From Tillus elongatus (taxonomy: Eukaryota > Arthropoda > Insecta > Coleoptera > Cleridae): 64,000 nucleotides of DNA. The translations under genes were made by a program, and so were the position numbers. The stretch lies in contig OZ023269.1 of the NCBI GenBank assembly GCA_964006375.1, positions 434,001-498,000 of the forward strand, written 5' to 3'. Shown here one piece after another: positions 12,816 through 25,727 of the stretch (its first letter is position 1; every line of letters starts with the position of its first letter). The notes under the pieces are model-generated. The model was given only the letters and a program-made list of their open reading frames with translations, had not been told where the DNA came from and ran no database searches.

Positions 12816-13984
12816 ATATGTAACAAAACTAATGTAGAAGCGTTTATAGACAACAAAATGACGTGGATAATAAATTTTCTTTAAATGTAAAATTATAGAA
12901 GACAAGTAGACAATATAATACTAATGTCCAAATATTTTCAAGCCATTTAGTTTCTTTGTAGTTATACAAATTATCCAATATGATGTATGACATCCAGTTT
13001 GACCAGTATATAACCTGTCTGATCTTTATTTTATCAACTTCGATTCTAGAGAGTTTATTGTATAAGTATAGATTTATTAAGTTGATTTTATAGGTGCCAT
13101 TTACCATTTACCGGCGTTTATTAAGTTTATTATGCTGAAAGGAAATCTGAAAGCACATCCATAATAGGAGTTGATTGTTGAATGTGCTGGTCTTAATAAC
13201 CAAACATTATTACTCTACATATACTCATACATGAGATGAATATTAGATTAAGTTCTGCTGATGGAAATAATAAAGCACTCCGTGGTGAAGAGATAAGTTA
13301 TTAGCTGCAAAGATTTCAAACCACATAATGATGTGATTGTAAATGCCGCCGATGCGTTAGCGTCTTATACAGAGGTGGCTTAGCTTAACAGAATCTTTCG
13401 TTTGGTAACCTGCAACAAACCAAAAATAGTTGTATTCTCAAATATATTTAAGCAATTATTTAGCAAAAATGTAACATCGTAAAAGGTTGCACCCAGGGTA
13501 TTCCCGAGAACTGATGCTTAAGTTATTCGGCCCTTCGTTTGCTTTGTTTTGCCTCTGAATATCTGCCTGCTGGTTGGTCGCCGCTTGTTTTGCTTCCTAC
13601 GCACTACGCAGGATCTACTTTTCATTCGCCCTTTGTTTGCTCATTTACGTCTTATGTTTTACAGAGTTCGATGCTGTTTGAACTGTGAGTGTTTTGCCGA
13701 CCGTATGAATGCGGCTATAACGCGTGTGCTTTCTGTGTAACGAAGAATGTTCACTTTTCTGAACATTGATTCCTTGGAGACAAGGCGGCATGTGCCCAGG
13801 GTCGCGCTCAGTCGCTTTTGGCGTGCTGCAGTAAGTAAAAAAAAACACTTTACATTCTGTATCTTTTTTGTTTACCTTGTGAAATGCTTCTTCCCCTGTA
13901 TACTTCTTGGCTCACAGTTACGTATCGCTATCTATTTCTCAGATTTCACTGCGCAGTGTTTTTAAATTCTCCCCTACAAACTCG

Positions 13985-14960
13985 TATTTTTAATGGAAAA
14001 CCATCCAGACAAATTAGCACGTGATCTTGATGTTTCGAGAATATTGCAAAAATTTGAAGAAACTGGTTCGGTTTGCAATAAGAAGCACGAGCGAGCGTGT
14101 ACGAAGCAGCGGAAGTGGTTGTAATAGGACAACTTAAAAAAACAGTGCATTCGTCGATTATCTGCAGCAGCTCAGTCCAGTATCCACAAAATTTTGACCT
14201 GCAAATACCATTCCTACAAAATAAAGTTGCTACATGAATGAAGATAATAATGACAGATGGCCTAAATTTTGTGAAGAGATGACTCGAAAAATTATAAATA
14301 ATCCAGAGCTGCTTTATAACATTTGGTTTTCTGACAAATTCACGATTTTATTAAACGAAGCTATCAACAGACGTAACTGCCGCTATTAGAGTGACACAAC
14401 TCCCCACTTGAATAGGGAATCGCTTACCCAAAATCCCGAAAAATTACATGTTTGGGCAGGGATTATAGAAAATTGAATTGTTGGTACAATTTTCGTTCCT
14501 GGCAATTTGACTGGATATGTATATTTTAATTTGCTGGAGAATCAAATAGATGTTTTGATAACCGAAACATTAGGAAATGACTAGAATCAAAACGTCAATC
14601 ACTCTTATTTTAAGCAAGGATAGATCTCATTTAAAGGTGATGCAATATTGAAAAATTACGAAGCAATTCCGAGAATAAAGCTTGTTTGTAATTCAGGTTT
14701 ATCTAATTTTTTGTCAGTGGACAGGAAGAGGAGATTCTATTCAACCGCCAGCTAAATCTTCAGACCTGAATATGGGAATATGTAAAAAGTAAGGTCTTTC
14801 AAATTCAACCACAGGATCTGTAGGAACTGAGGAAGAGAATTACTACTGAATGTCCAGAGTAATCCCGGGGATTCGAAAAAGAAGAGGATTTGATTACAGA
14901 CTAAATTATTGTATGGAAGCCGACAGTGGTATTTTCAGCAATTATTAAATTAAAAATACA
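13985..14960 (+). pseudogene. Tc1/mariner-superfamily transposase, DUF4817-type, degenerate
   Basis: Translated in pieces this reads a helix-turn-helix head (HPDKLARDLDVSRIL and LQKFEETGSV), a middle with FCEEMTRKIINNPELLYNI and WFSDKFTI, then LHVWAGIIEN, FVPGNLTGYVYFNLLENQ, a C-terminal PPAKSSDLN equivalent of the PARSPDL motif, and QDLQELRKRITTECPE. These motifs in this order are diagnostic of arthropod mariner-like transposases with a DDE_3-type catalytic domain. At least five stops or frameshifts break it. The related decayed copies at 28.0-29.4, 35.8-36.5 and 40.8-41.6 kb are on the minus strand. Confidence 0.75.
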
Positions 14961-15134
14961 ATTGCTGATTTAGTTTTTCCAGAACTTTCTTTTTCATGGT
15001 AAGGAACAACTGGAATTTAATATTAGCGGAGCCACACATCCTAAAAAATGACTGCAGCTGCGGCTTAAAACGATCTAGTTATAATTGTAGCGTTAAACAC
15101 TAATTTGATCCTCTTATTTTACCCGTCTTATTTT

Positions 15135-15503
15135 TATGTTTTTTTTACTTTAATGTCGGCCTATTTCCCTGACTATGGCCAATCAGCGACGCCAGGGAGC
15201 AGTTGCACCTTACTATCCTGAAAATCTTGTCGAACCCCTGCCTTTATGTTAGGAGGGTAGGGATCTTTAAGGTGCCCAAATATCGCCAAACATGAGACCG
15301 ACGGTTTACGCCCCCTACGAAGGGCGGAACGTGCAGACATTCAACTTGCGCAAACACAATGCCAGAACCTCGGTTGATGGTAATTTATTACAGTTTGTAC
15401 TGAAAAAGTGAAAGGGAAACAATGGGATACGAACCCAGTACCCTTCAGTTCAGAGGCACACGTTTTTACCTCTAGACCACCGAGGCTCCATTGTGATGTT
15501 TTG
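15135..15503 (-). repeat. tRNA-derived SINE, near full length
   Basis: The minus strand starts GGAGCCTCGGTGGTCTAGAG, then GTAAAAACGTGTGCCTCTG and, after an anticodon-like arm, GGTACTGGGTTCGTATCCC (B box GGTTCGTATCC). The body continues with TTTCACTTTTTCAGTAC, ACCGAGGTTCTGGCATTG, TCTGCACGTTCCGCCC and CAACTGCTCCCTGGCGTCGC. A truncated relative lies at 24267-24450. No poly(A) tail is obvious. Confidence 0.7.
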
Positions 15504-15834
15504 AAATAAATATTTGATAAACTAGTCAGTAGATTTTAAAATTGCGGTTTAAGTTTTGAAAGCAAGAATCTAAAAAACTAATTAGAGGATTTTAAAATTG
15601 CCGCTTTAACCCTTCGTTGAACGGGTTGGGTCTGTCAGCCCCAAAATTAAAAAATAAATTAATTTGGGACCGATTCTCTCCGCATATATTGAATAAATTA
15701 GCTATCACTCGTATTTACACCTTTTTAGATCGCTTTTTACGTAACCGGTTTTTATTTTTCTCCTTTACCTTCTCTCATTCAAATAAAATTTTCCTAAAAT
15801 CTTACTTGAGTCAGGACTTGTAGTAAAATCGTAT

Positions 15835-16130
15835 TCTTGAAGGGTAATTAAATACTTAAGGTTCGGTTAGTTGATAGCGAATACTCTCCTGTCTAACCCA
15901 TGGAGGAGAGTCTTCGACGACCATATGGTGTAGAGTGTAAGGATATCAGTCGAAGAGGCGATCAAAGATCTAGTGGATGGTGCATCGGGTGCATGAGTAT
16001 AGCAGAGAGAATTCAAAGCCGGTGCCTAGGGCATATTGGGCAGATCGACCACTCTCTGCACTTTATAAAGCGAGAATCAACTGAATCAAGTTCCGAGCAT
16101 CTGATGGATTACACTATTTTGACTTAATGT
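15835..16130 (+). pseudogene. Possible retrotransposon C-terminal fragment
   Basis: Open plus-strand stretch containing ERIQSRCLGHIGQIDHS. It resembles the R-L-x-W-x-G-H-(I/L)-x-R-(M/I) tail that follows the RT domain in several LINE families. No catalytic motif is present, so the identification is tentative. An ACAGGGTGTTC motif follows at 16262, typical of mariner-type ends. Confidence 0.3.
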
Positions 16131-16383
16131 CGCATGAAATTTGAAGAGGCAGACTCCATGTCGGCATAACAATGCATACACAGACCTGATCCTATCTGGT
16201 CGTGATTGAGCGTGAAACCATCTAGTTTATCTATTAACTAGTTACACGGCCAAATTGTAACACAGGGTGTTCACGATCTTGTCATCTTTACTTTAGATAT
16301 AAACATGTTCTAGACGATGGTTAATGATCTAGAAAATGTCTATACTACTGGCATTGCTTGTCCACTAATTAATACAAGTGTGG

Positions 16384-16425
16384 ACGGAGCAAGTGCATTA
16401 TGATAGTGAATTTTCATAGAAATGA
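16384..16425 (+). repeat. Solo copy of the GACGCAGCAAGTGCG terminal motif
   Basis: GGACGGAGCAAGTGCATTAT followed by GATAGTGAATTTTCATAG. Only the terminus is present and no foldback partner follows. Confidence 0.7.
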
Positions 16426-16437
16426 TCTACACTTTTC

Positions 16438-16440
<3 letters not shown>

Positions 16441-16505
<65 letters not shown>
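16441..16505. repeat. (TA)n microsatellite
   Basis: An uninterrupted TA run that ends exactly where the pogo-like element at 16506 begins. This fits insertion of a TA-targeting transposon into the tract. Confidence 0.9.
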
Positions 16506-16508
<3 letters not shown>

Positions 16509-17480
16509 GAATCCGCATTTAAGGAGGAGTCCAGGGACCAGCAATAATATCTCGTAAAAACCGGATCTCCTTATATCAGAACCAAGAAGTAACTACAAAA
16601 AAATATACGTATGTTCATACCTGTATGTTAGTGTATATACCCGACTCCCCTATGAATCTTTCTGTCAATAATGAAATTCAACTTTAACTGCACACTTTGA
16701 GTGAACAATTTGATTCACATAAAAAAATCACATCACTGTATATACCATACATTATTAATTAATCTAACTTTATACACATAATAACATGTAGTCTGTGATT
16801 TTCATTTGTACTGTCGGTTTCTCTTTTTTCTTTTCCGAAAAGTTGTCTATAGAAGTTAACTAACTTAGCTCATTCTCGGAGTCTGAGGCCCTCTCGGCTT
16901 CCCGGCGGAATCTATGGCATCTTGCAGTGAAAAACATTTGTGCGTTCGGGGCTTACAAATTCGTTGTCCGAATCAGAATCTTCTATCACTTCCTGGGTAG
17001 TCTTCGAATTTGCAGCTTATCCATCGCATCCGGCACTGGTGCCAATTTCATAACCCTCTCATATTCGCTCAAAGGAATATCATCGTCTTCGTCGCGATAT
17101 CGACAATTTCTCTTCGATGGTAAAGCGTTTTCTTTTAATATCGGATGCGTACATTGTGTAAACAAGACTATTCTAAGTCGAAACCTGCCTCACAGAAAAA
17201 CAGAAAGCCATACAAATGTACAGTTGCAAGGAACGTTCATTTCAAGTGGAAGAACTCATAAATATTTTCTCTTGTGCTGTGTACAGTAAAATTTATTACC
17301 CATTAGTGTCATATCTCAATCAAAAACCTGTGCGTCTAGTCCTAGTGTGTCATATTTGTTTAGGTGGTGGAGAGACAACGAAATTCCCAGAAAGGTGAGG
17401 CCCTCTTGGTTATTTTCGCACATCTGTGTATCACAATAAAAATATGAACGGGTCAGAATTACCTCGCTAATACTGAAATA
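16506..17480 (-). pseudogene. Degenerate DNA transposon, probably pogo/Tigger-like 3' part
   Basis: On the minus strand, around 17110-17010, it reads DEDDDIPLSEYERVMKLAPV followed by PDAMDKLQI. This resembles the acidic D-D-D-x-P-L-x-E-(W/Y) tail found at the C-terminus of pogo/Tigger transposases. The plus-strand edge GTAGAATCCGCATTTAAGGA and the phrase CTCGTAAAAACCGGATCTCC resemble pogo-type ends. The DDE core is not visible, so this would be the 3' end of a larger element. The reading is inferred from motif shape. Confidence 0.4.
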
Positions 17481-17592
17481 GCTTCGTTATATCAGAAATA
17501 TATTAGTGTTGTCCAATCAAATAAAATAAAAAATTGCTTGTTAAATTCGTTAAATCTGCCACCCGTGAAACCCGGATCTTAGGAGTATATAC

Positions 17593-17698
<106 letters not shown>

Positions 17699-18429
17699 GT
17701 CAAAAACTTTAAGTACGTGGATTAAGCAGCATAAAAATTTGAGCACAGTTTTTTTGCTGCCCCGGGCAGCCGTCACTTATGAGAACTGTGGTCCTTGTTT
17801 GAACTCGTGGTTGTTTATATAATGAAAGATCATTGATGTTACCTTATTGCGGCTTTTTTTGCCATACCTTCATGGTAGGTTTCATTGGTCCCCTACATTG
17901 CGGATGCCAAATATGTAGTACCATAACTGACAAGCATAGAACACTGGATTTGTTGTAATATGCGGCAGTGGCAGGTTTTGCATAAAATCAAAGTCAAACA
18001 TTCCACTTCTCCTGTCTGTGCGTTGGCTTTCCATTTTCTTCGCAAAGAAAAAAAAGGCTTTTGCTGTTCTTAGGTGCTTTTATATTTTCGAGCACTTTTC
18101 CTTTTACTGTTTTATCATTAAGTTTAAAGATCACACTCAACACATGTGTCTCAATGAGGGAAGCCAATATTTATGCTGAAGCAGTTTTTAAAAGTAAGCC
18201 CATAAATTTAGTATGGTATATTTATTTTGTACTCTGAAATTAACATGGAATGCATTTCTCTAATTGATAAATTTCCTGAAAGGTAGTATCGATTCGAATT
18301 TTTAGGGTTTCCAAATAATTCTGGATTCTTCTAACACGTCCAGCTAGGATCAGTGGAGGGAAAATGAGGTGGTTTTACAGCCTCCTAGCCTGGTCTGTCT
18401 CACCGAGCGGTCACGGCTGTAGGAGCAGC

Positions 18430-19255
18430 AATCCCCCGGTGCGGTAATATACATCGATAGCCTGGGGGTGCGCGAGAGTTATCCTCTGGGCGCATACACC
18501 ACGGCATTCGAAACGGAGGTGTACGCTATTCTTTTTGTAGTTAATCTACAGGATGTGAGGATGAGCATTGAGAAATGTGTGTACATTTGCTCAGATAGTC
18601 AGGCGGTCCTCCGGACAGTCTGCGCGCTCAGAATTAGGTCAACGCTGATTTATGAGTGCGCTAACGCTCGCTCATACGGGATTGTCTAGGACAAAGAAGG
18701 TGTAACTTGTGTGGGTTCCGGGACACTGTGGCGTCGCGGGGAATGAAGTAGCGAATGGTCACGCAAGGCTTGGTTCCCGGAGGCCCTGCTATAGGCATAC
18801 GTAAGAAGGTGGTCTCCGACGCCATAGACAGATGGACTGAGGAGGCCATGGAGAAGCACTGGAGGTCGCTCGTGGCTGTAGGCAGGTGAGGGATTTCGTA
18901 AGGAGGCAGGACAGGAACAAGACTGTCTGGTTTCTTGGTAGGAGTCGTTTTGCACTTTGCCGCATCATTGGGATGCAGACGGGCCACTGTGCTCTCAGAA
19001 GACACCTTACATTGGTAGGTGTCGAGAGGGATATCATTTTCCAGGAATACGGCGAGACTGAAGAATAGTCGTACCACTACCTGTGTGAATGTGGGGTTTT
19101 CAGAAGTCTTCGAACAGAATTGTTCGGTTCGAGGACTCTGCAGAGGAGCCAGTTAAGTTCCGTTCAATGGAAGACCTTCATGGCCTTTATTTCGTGGTCA
19201 AGGGGCTTTGGTGACGGAGCTGAGGAGGGGTAGAGTTGTTGGGTTGCCGGGGTTG
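18430..19255 (+). pseudogene. Non-LTR retrotransposon RNase H domain and C-terminus, degenerate
   Basis: The frame at 18468-18689 reads PLGAYTTAFETEVYAILFVV and CVYICSDSQAVLRTVCALRI. These contain the catalytic Glu (TEVYAI) and Asp (SDSQA) of a cellular-type RNase H. A shifted frame continues PGHCGVAGNEVANGHARLG, where the last catalytic Asp of G-N-E-x-A-D is Asn. Further frames give VRRQDRNKTVWFLGRSRF and TGHCALRRHLTLVGVERDI, then YHYLCECGVFRSLRTELFG with the C-terminal Cys cluster. The layout fits the I/LOA/R1 group. No RT domain lies directly upstream. Frameshifts and the Asn substitution show it is dead. Confidence 0.75.
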
Positions 19256-20985
19256 GCAAAAAGGGCCCGTTGTGGCCTACTTTCCTGGCGTTATCCTCCC
19301 CACTATTGCTACTACTACAATTAATTTCGATAAGACCAGTTAAATGAGCGTCCATTTTCCCTCGTAGTAACATAATGTTTTTCCAGGCACTTGTTCTTAC
19401 TTCTAAATCAAGAAGGTTTGTGTTACTCTGTCTACTTAAATAACAAAATCTGTTTTGTACTTACAGGCATGCCATCCCCATAACACCTTTCACCTCAGAA
19501 ATCCGAATTTTATACTCTTTTCTTCCTTTTCGTTATTTTTTCCGGGCCACTATTCTGAACACTATTTTCACTTTTACTATTTTCCATTGTTTTAACTTTT
19601 GTAACAATACAAAGTTCGAACAAACTGCTTATTTTAGGTTAAGAATATAAATATAACTGAAGAGAATCTAATCACTGTTTACCATTAACCACCTGAGAGC
19701 TAAATTCGGACAAAAACGACACATGTCCAGGATATCGCGTGCTGCAGTATTGTATTTTATTATTAGTATCACACTTGATGTTGATATCTTTTTTTCTTAT
19801 TGTATTTTTTATTATATTAATTGTTTAATAGTTACATAAATATTGTTTAAAAAAGTTAAACGTCTTAGCCGTAAAGTTAAGTCGCAGGTCAAACTCCTCG
19901 TGTGTTAAAATTTTCGTATTCCAAATTCAGATTTTTTGAAACAGACAGAATAATTTTATAAAACCTCTACCTCCCATATGCCATTGAAAGTTCTTTATTA
20001 CTTCATAACATATAATAAATTAGTTCCGGTTTTAATTTCGAAGCATTTTAATCTTTTCTACACCTTAATTTTTAAATTGAAATAACATACTTTACCAAAA
20101 GCACATCATAAGAAACAATCCTTATGCCAAAAGCTTATTTTTCAACTAAATTGATAATGCTGCAGTGTAAATTATTGCCTTTCTGATGCTTTAGAATGTT
20201 CGTTTGCAAATAAGTATCTATTTCTGGAACAGCTTTATAGTCTATTGTCTATTTTATGGGTCCGCTGTTTTGCAGTTCTGGCACATTATCGTCCTTTTAT
20301 AGCGAATCCCTTATGGTTAATAGAGTTTTGCACGACCGAAACCGTTTTCGAATTAATTATTTCTCCTTTACCTACCTACGCCTACTTTATACTCTCCGAT
20401 TATATAATGTTTCCAGGGATTGTATCATATTCTCCGACACGACCAGATAAACAGATGGATTGAATAAGCTTAATACGGAAAATTGTTTTATTGAGTTTTA
20501 GTTTTTTTTTCTGTAACAACCAGGTGGTAAGGGTTTTTATAATTCGTTTAGCTTGGGTCGCTCTGTAATTTAGAATTCCTAGAGATTTTTTCTACAAAAA
20601 TGAGAGATGACAAAGAAAGAAAAAAAATGATAGAGAAAGAATGAGAAAAGGACAATGATAATAAGAAAAAAAAGCATTTATTTAGAAAGAGACGTACTTA
20701 AGCAAATATAAAATATTAAAATAATGGAACTAGCTCTATACAGGTGTCCCAACAAAAATTTGCACCCCCTAAATGTCCGATATCGTCCAAGTGTGGAAAA
20801 ATGCTAAAACAGGCCAAACCAGCAGGTGGTAGTGGAATTTTCCTTTACGTGATAGTAAAGGATTTTTTCACGCCCGAGGAGGTACCACCCCATGCATCAA
20901 GGGCCGGTAAAGTCCCAACGGACGTTTCCGGTTCTGGTGTATGAGTCGGTTTCCCTTATAAGCAAAAATGATGATGGCTCCTCCT
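19256..20985. other. No recognisable gene
   Basis: Mostly AT-rich sequence. A plus-strand open stretch at 20245-20463 contains HDRNRFRINYFSFTYLRLLY and could be a scrap of a retroelement, but I cannot place it. A CAGGTGTCCC motif at 20741 resembles mariner/MITE ends. Confidence 0.35.
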
Positions 20986-20989
20986 TGTA

Positions 20990-21960
20990 CAAAAGATTCC
21001 GGAGGTAAAATACCCCTCCATTCGGATCTCCTGAAGAGGGGTGGACAGGGGCGCCAGCATTAAGATTTAACATATCCTTCTCCAATATACGTGGCCTAAA
21101 TTCTAACCTGAACTCCGTCCACCATTTCCTCCAGGCTAATAGGCCCCAACTACTCTTTCTCACCGAAACCCAAATCAGTGCCAAAACAGCCACTAATCAC
21201 CCTAATTTCCCGGGGTATGAGCTCCTTACTTCCTTTAGATTGCATGGAGGCGTGTGCGCATACGTCCATAGCAATCCACCCTGCACCAGACTCCCAAATT
21301 TAGAAACGGGAAGAAAAGACATACTATGGATAAAACTCTCTCTCAGGGCTGCAACTAAATTAATCTGTTGCATTTACCGGTCACCTTCTGACAACAACTT
21401 TGTCCAGCTCTTTGACTACCTTTCTGAAATAACCGATCATCTGATTTCTGAATATCTCTCCTCCGATGTCGTTATTCTTGGTGACTTCAATGTCCATAAT
21501 AAGAATGGCTATGATCGTCAAAAACCGATTCACAAGGGAGAGCAGCGGAGGCCTTTGCAGTCAGCAATTATTTAGCCAATATGGTTCAGCAACCTACTTA
21601 CTTACCTCGCATCCCAACACACAGTTCAAATCCCTTAGATCTCCTTCTTACTACAAAACCTGAATGCTACAAGATATCAGTCACCGCCCTCCTTGGTCGT
21701 TCAGACCACGGCATGGTCACCGCTTCCTACTCAATGCAACCCGAGGTCACACAGTCATCACACCTACGTATCGTTTGGCACTACAACAGCAAAATGGGAC
21801 GAAATGCGGGATTATCTTTCCTCATTTCCATGGGCGTCTGTCTGCTTCTCTCATCCTGACCCCTCTGATATCTCACAAAACGTCACCGAAATTATCCAAG
21901 CTGGCATGGAATTATTTATTCCACGTAGACAGCGTTAGACACGCTTTTGAAAATTGATTG
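20990..21960 (+). pseudogene. Jockey-like non-LTR retrotransposon, APE-type endonuclease domain, degenerate
   Basis: Pieces in order: SFSNIRGLNSNLNSVHHFLQ, RPQLLFLTETQISAKT (catalytic Glu in LTET), FPGYELLTSFR, LHGGVCAYVHSNPPCTRLPN, LICCIYRSPSDNNFVQLFDY, VVILGDFNVHN (the GDFN motif), NPLDLLLTTKPECYKISVTA, LLGRSDHGMV (the SDH motif) and KWDEMRDYLSSFPWASVCFS. This order (N, E, GDFN, SDH) is that of apurinic-like endonucleases of jockey-group elements. The frame shifts at about 21540-21700 and again at 21780-21830. No RT follows; sequence after 21960 is unrelated. Confidence 0.85.
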
Positions 21961-22689
21961 TTCTATTATATAGAAGTTGGGGGTGAACATTTTGAGCAAT
22001 GCATTCGTTAAATTGAATTGTGTTTTCATAGCCACTCATGTTTTCGTTCACAGAAATCTAGTCAGGGTTCTCAGAGACCAATCGCTCAAAAGTTAAACAA
22101 AAACATAATTGCATAGAGAATGAAAGCAGATTCAAAATGATGTGTTATTCGACCCCATTTGCCACTTAAATTTTTTGAAGGGGTGGCTCTGAGCGCTAGA
22201 CAGATGCAGAAATAACTTCGAAACTAAGAAGAAGTTTGGTCCCCTTTTAAGTTAAAATTGATCTGTTATAGCATTTTTCCCACACTAGGACGAAATTTGA
22301 CCTTTTAAGAGGTAAATTATTCAATACATTTTTGTAGTAAATGTGAGCTGTAAATTGGCTTTCTTTAAAATGCTGGTAAGAGCTTTCGTGAATAGCAACT
22401 TAAATGGTAAGCATACAATGTTTTTGTTGGTTTTCTCTTTTTTGAAAGTCGTAGATTTGCCAAGATTTTCATTGTTTTATGTTATTCTTATTAGTGATTT
22501 TTTTTCTACAAAAATTCACTAAAAGGGATCTACCAGTAGAGCGATATTTCAAGCAATGAAGGAAATTGCCGAAGGGCTCAATACAGGAGAGAGCACATTA
22601 CGAATCAAAAGCTTTTGGCAGTGCCAGCTTTCAAACATTTCCTACTAAATTGAGAAAAAAAAAAGATTTAGAGGGACATCATTTAGTCT

Positions 22690-22925
22690 GATCTCATTTA
22701 ATAGATAGACAACAGTGTGTAGTATATGACCATTGTCAGACAGAAGTAAGGAAAACATCAGCTTGGATGAAACAAAACAAGGAGTACCATAGGGATTAAT
22801 TTTTAGAGCAATTTCTCTTCCTCCTGTACATTAATGCATTCCGGAAAGTATTGCCATATGAAATAATCCTTTTTGCTGACGACACTTCACTTGACACACT
22901 TTCACACTTGAATATACTAAAAATG
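22690..22925 (+). pseudogene. Non-LTR RT palm fragment
   Basis: Reads FLFLLYINAFRKVLPYEIIL and FADDTSLDTLSHLN, preceded by a degraded G-V-P-Q-G. Both catalytic Asp residues of F-A-D-D are kept. Only ~75 residues of the palm remain. It resembles the jockey/CR1 group. Confidence 0.65.
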
Positions 22926-23180
22926 TAGCTAAGTATAATGGTTACTCTCTCTGCTTAGTGGAAAAACTAGTCAATAAACATAAAACAAAGAAAATGTTAG
23001 CAAAATCTACGACTTTGAAAAAAGTTTAACCACACAAAAATGTTGCCTGTTTACCATTTGAACCGCGAATTACGAAAAGTTTTAATAGTATTTTTCAGAA
23101 AGCCAATTTGCAGCTAACATTTTCCACAAAAAATTCATTAAAAATTTGCTAGGTAACCCAAAAGATAAAGATAAAAAAAC

Positions 23181-23600
<420 letters not shown>

Positions 23601-23759
23601 TAACCATCGTGACCTTATTAGAAGGAATATTTGATAACGACGCACAGTATAACAAAGGCAGGTATGCAGTTTTAATTAAAGGGATTTAAGACAGTGAGGG
23701 TCTCTCTGTATACCTTCCTAAATGACGCTTTTCGCCACTGCTTGGCAACTAATATATAA

Positions 23760-23935
23760 ATAGTAGTTCTAGTCTTTATTAAATTAGTTTATTCATCCCT
23801 GTGATGACGCTAACTTTGTTAGCGAAACGGTCGTCAGGTCTAAAAACTGCATTGTGATAAATTGGGTTCTCCAAATTGTAGTTATCAGTGCTCATCACAG
23901 GTTTCAATCTTTACTCATTGAAAGTTTCTTTCATA
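23760..23935 (+). repeat. PLE 3' pseudo-LTR with hammerhead-like motif
   Basis: Contains CCTGTGATGACGC (core C replaced by G and one extra base), stem II GCTAAC/GTTAGC, GAAACGGTCGTC, then GGGTTCTCCAAATTG and TATCAGTGCTCATCACAGG. It lies about 160 bp after the PLE stop codon, the expected 3' position. Confidence 0.75.
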
Positions 23936-24182
23936 TGCTGAATTAGCTCATTTATACAAACTCTAAAAAATAGTGTAGATATTATTAGAAAATATTTATT
24001 ATACATAAGAAACGGCATATTTAATATTCTATTGTTTATTTTTTATCTTCCGAATATCGTAAGCGGGTTGTTGGAATTATTTTTTTACAATCTTATAAAG
24101 TTTATAACACTACTCTTCAAAGAAAGGCTAATTTTTCATGAATCTTTTGTTATACACTCTCTACCTTTCCCTAATAGTTTTC

Positions 24183-24262
24183 TTCATTAAGAAAATTCAC
24201 TAAAGTTCTAAAACTAAAATTAACATTTTCAAATGAGCCCGAATTAGGGCCCTTAGAAGCCA
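24183..24262 (+). repeat. Hairpin-linked module fragment
   Basis: AAGAAAATTCACTAAAGTTC followed by TTCAAATGAGCCCGAATTAG and AGAAGCCATATCC. The module stops at the left edge of a SINE at 24267. Confidence 0.6.
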
Positions 24263-24266
24263 TATC

Positions 24267-24452
24267 CAGAGTGTCGGTGGTTCAATGGTTAGAACGTGTG
24301 CCCCTGATCCGAAGGGTACTGGCACAGCAACGATATCTATACCTATGCTGTGGTACTGGGTTTGACTCCCGGGGGTCCCCTTTCACTTTGTCAGTACATA
24401 CTGTAAAATTATCATTAACTGAGGTTGTGACATTGTATTTGAGCAAGTTGAC
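24267..24452 (+). repeat. tRNA-derived SINE, same family as 15135-15503, truncated
   Basis: GTCGGTGGTTCAATGGTTAG (A-box region), CGTGTGCCCCTGA, and GGGTTTGACTCCC (B box), followed by CCTTTCACTTTGTCAGTACA and ACTGAGGTTGTGACATTG as in the 15.4 kb copy. About 35 bp are inserted between GGGTACTGG and GGTACTGGG. Confidence 0.65.
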
Positions 24453-24683
24453 AGAATTAGATCTAGATATACAAAATTTTAATTTCCTAGCTTCATAGAA
24501 AATTTAGTTTTGGACATTTGTCTGAAAAGGAGGTAGAATATAATATTAAAATATTTTGTTGATAATATGGATGGTAATACTTTCAAAGAAATTCTTCAAA
24601 TGAGCGTGTATTAGGAGCTTTAAAACCGGCTATTATGTTTAAAGTACTAATTTTAGTAAATGGTGTACAATTCTTATGAAAAT

Positions 24684-24722
24684 TGACTACGACAACGCAC
24701 TTGCTGCGTCCCGAATTTTTAC
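24684..24722 (-). repeat. Solo copy of the GACGCAGCAAGTGCG terminal motif
   Basis: GAAAATTGACTACGACAACG followed by CACTTGCTGCGTCCCG. No partner copy lies within 500 bp. Confidence 0.7.
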
Positions 24723-25349
24723 TTGTACAGTGAGTATTTTAGAGGCGATATATAATGTTGGATACATTTTCATAATGAATGTTACAAAATTTTCATAAAC
24801 TCACTAGTTCAGTTTCTAAGAAAAAAATGTATCATTACTTGACAGTTTTTTTTTGGAAATTCGCTACACTGGCAAGTTACAGACCTTTTTAAGGTCCTTT
24901 ATCTTGAGTGACATTAATTAACGACAGTAAAGTCTGTATCCATTTCTGTAATAAGTTTACACCAATTTGTTTTACTTAGAATAGTTAAGTGTTAGAAACG
25001 AAACGTAACCAAATGAGTATAAATATTTAAATGAAAATAGGGTAATAATTCAATGTGAAAGAAAGGGCAGAATGTGTTTAAATTGAGTGCATTTAAGTTC
25101 AATTAGTGTATTCAAGAGAGAATAGAATAGAGAAGCGAAGAGAGGGCATAGTGGGTAATAAAAGAGAATGAAGTGATGGAGGCCATCAAACACAGCCCAG
25201 AACTAACTTACCGTAACGCTTGGTACACATAGCAGCTAATGCACTCTTTATGTTACTCTAATAGAAACACTGAACCGCAGACCAATATAAAATTCTACAC
25301 CCTTACACCCTTGCTCCCCTGCCAATACACTAAACATTTCCTCATTATA

Positions 25350-25458
<109 letters not shown>

Positions 25459-25683
25459 CAAAGCATAACAATTGAGTGCAAACAAAAGTAACGTTTAAAA
25501 TCAGCATAAAAGTAGATTCCGAACACTGTAGAGTAGAACCACCAGATAACGGTCAAACAAATTTCACAAAATAATTAATATTTTCTATTACATTTCATTA
25601 ACAGACGTCAAAATGAACGTGTTTAAGAGGGCAGAGTAGGTAGGTAACAGATTGTGATAGAAATAATACTTACTCAAATTATA

Positions 25684-25727
25684 TGTTAAGCACACTCGGG
25701 AAACCCAAATCACCACAACACATTTCA
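25684..25727 (-). repeat. PLE pseudo-LTR fragment fused to a repeat terminus
   Basis: ACCCAAATCACCACAACACA marks the pseudo-LTR on the minus strand. It runs directly into GTCTGGACGGAGCAAATGCG at 25733, the terminal motif of the foldback family, so one of the two was truncated by the other. Confidence 0.65.

Noticed and set aside
15420..15503. tRNA gene on the minus strand
   Set aside because: A and B boxes are present, but acceptor-stem bases do not pair and the sequence continues as a SINE body.
18661..19077. Three overlapping minus-strand open frames (60-138 codons)
   Set aside because: They are antisense shadows of the plus-strand RNase H remnant.
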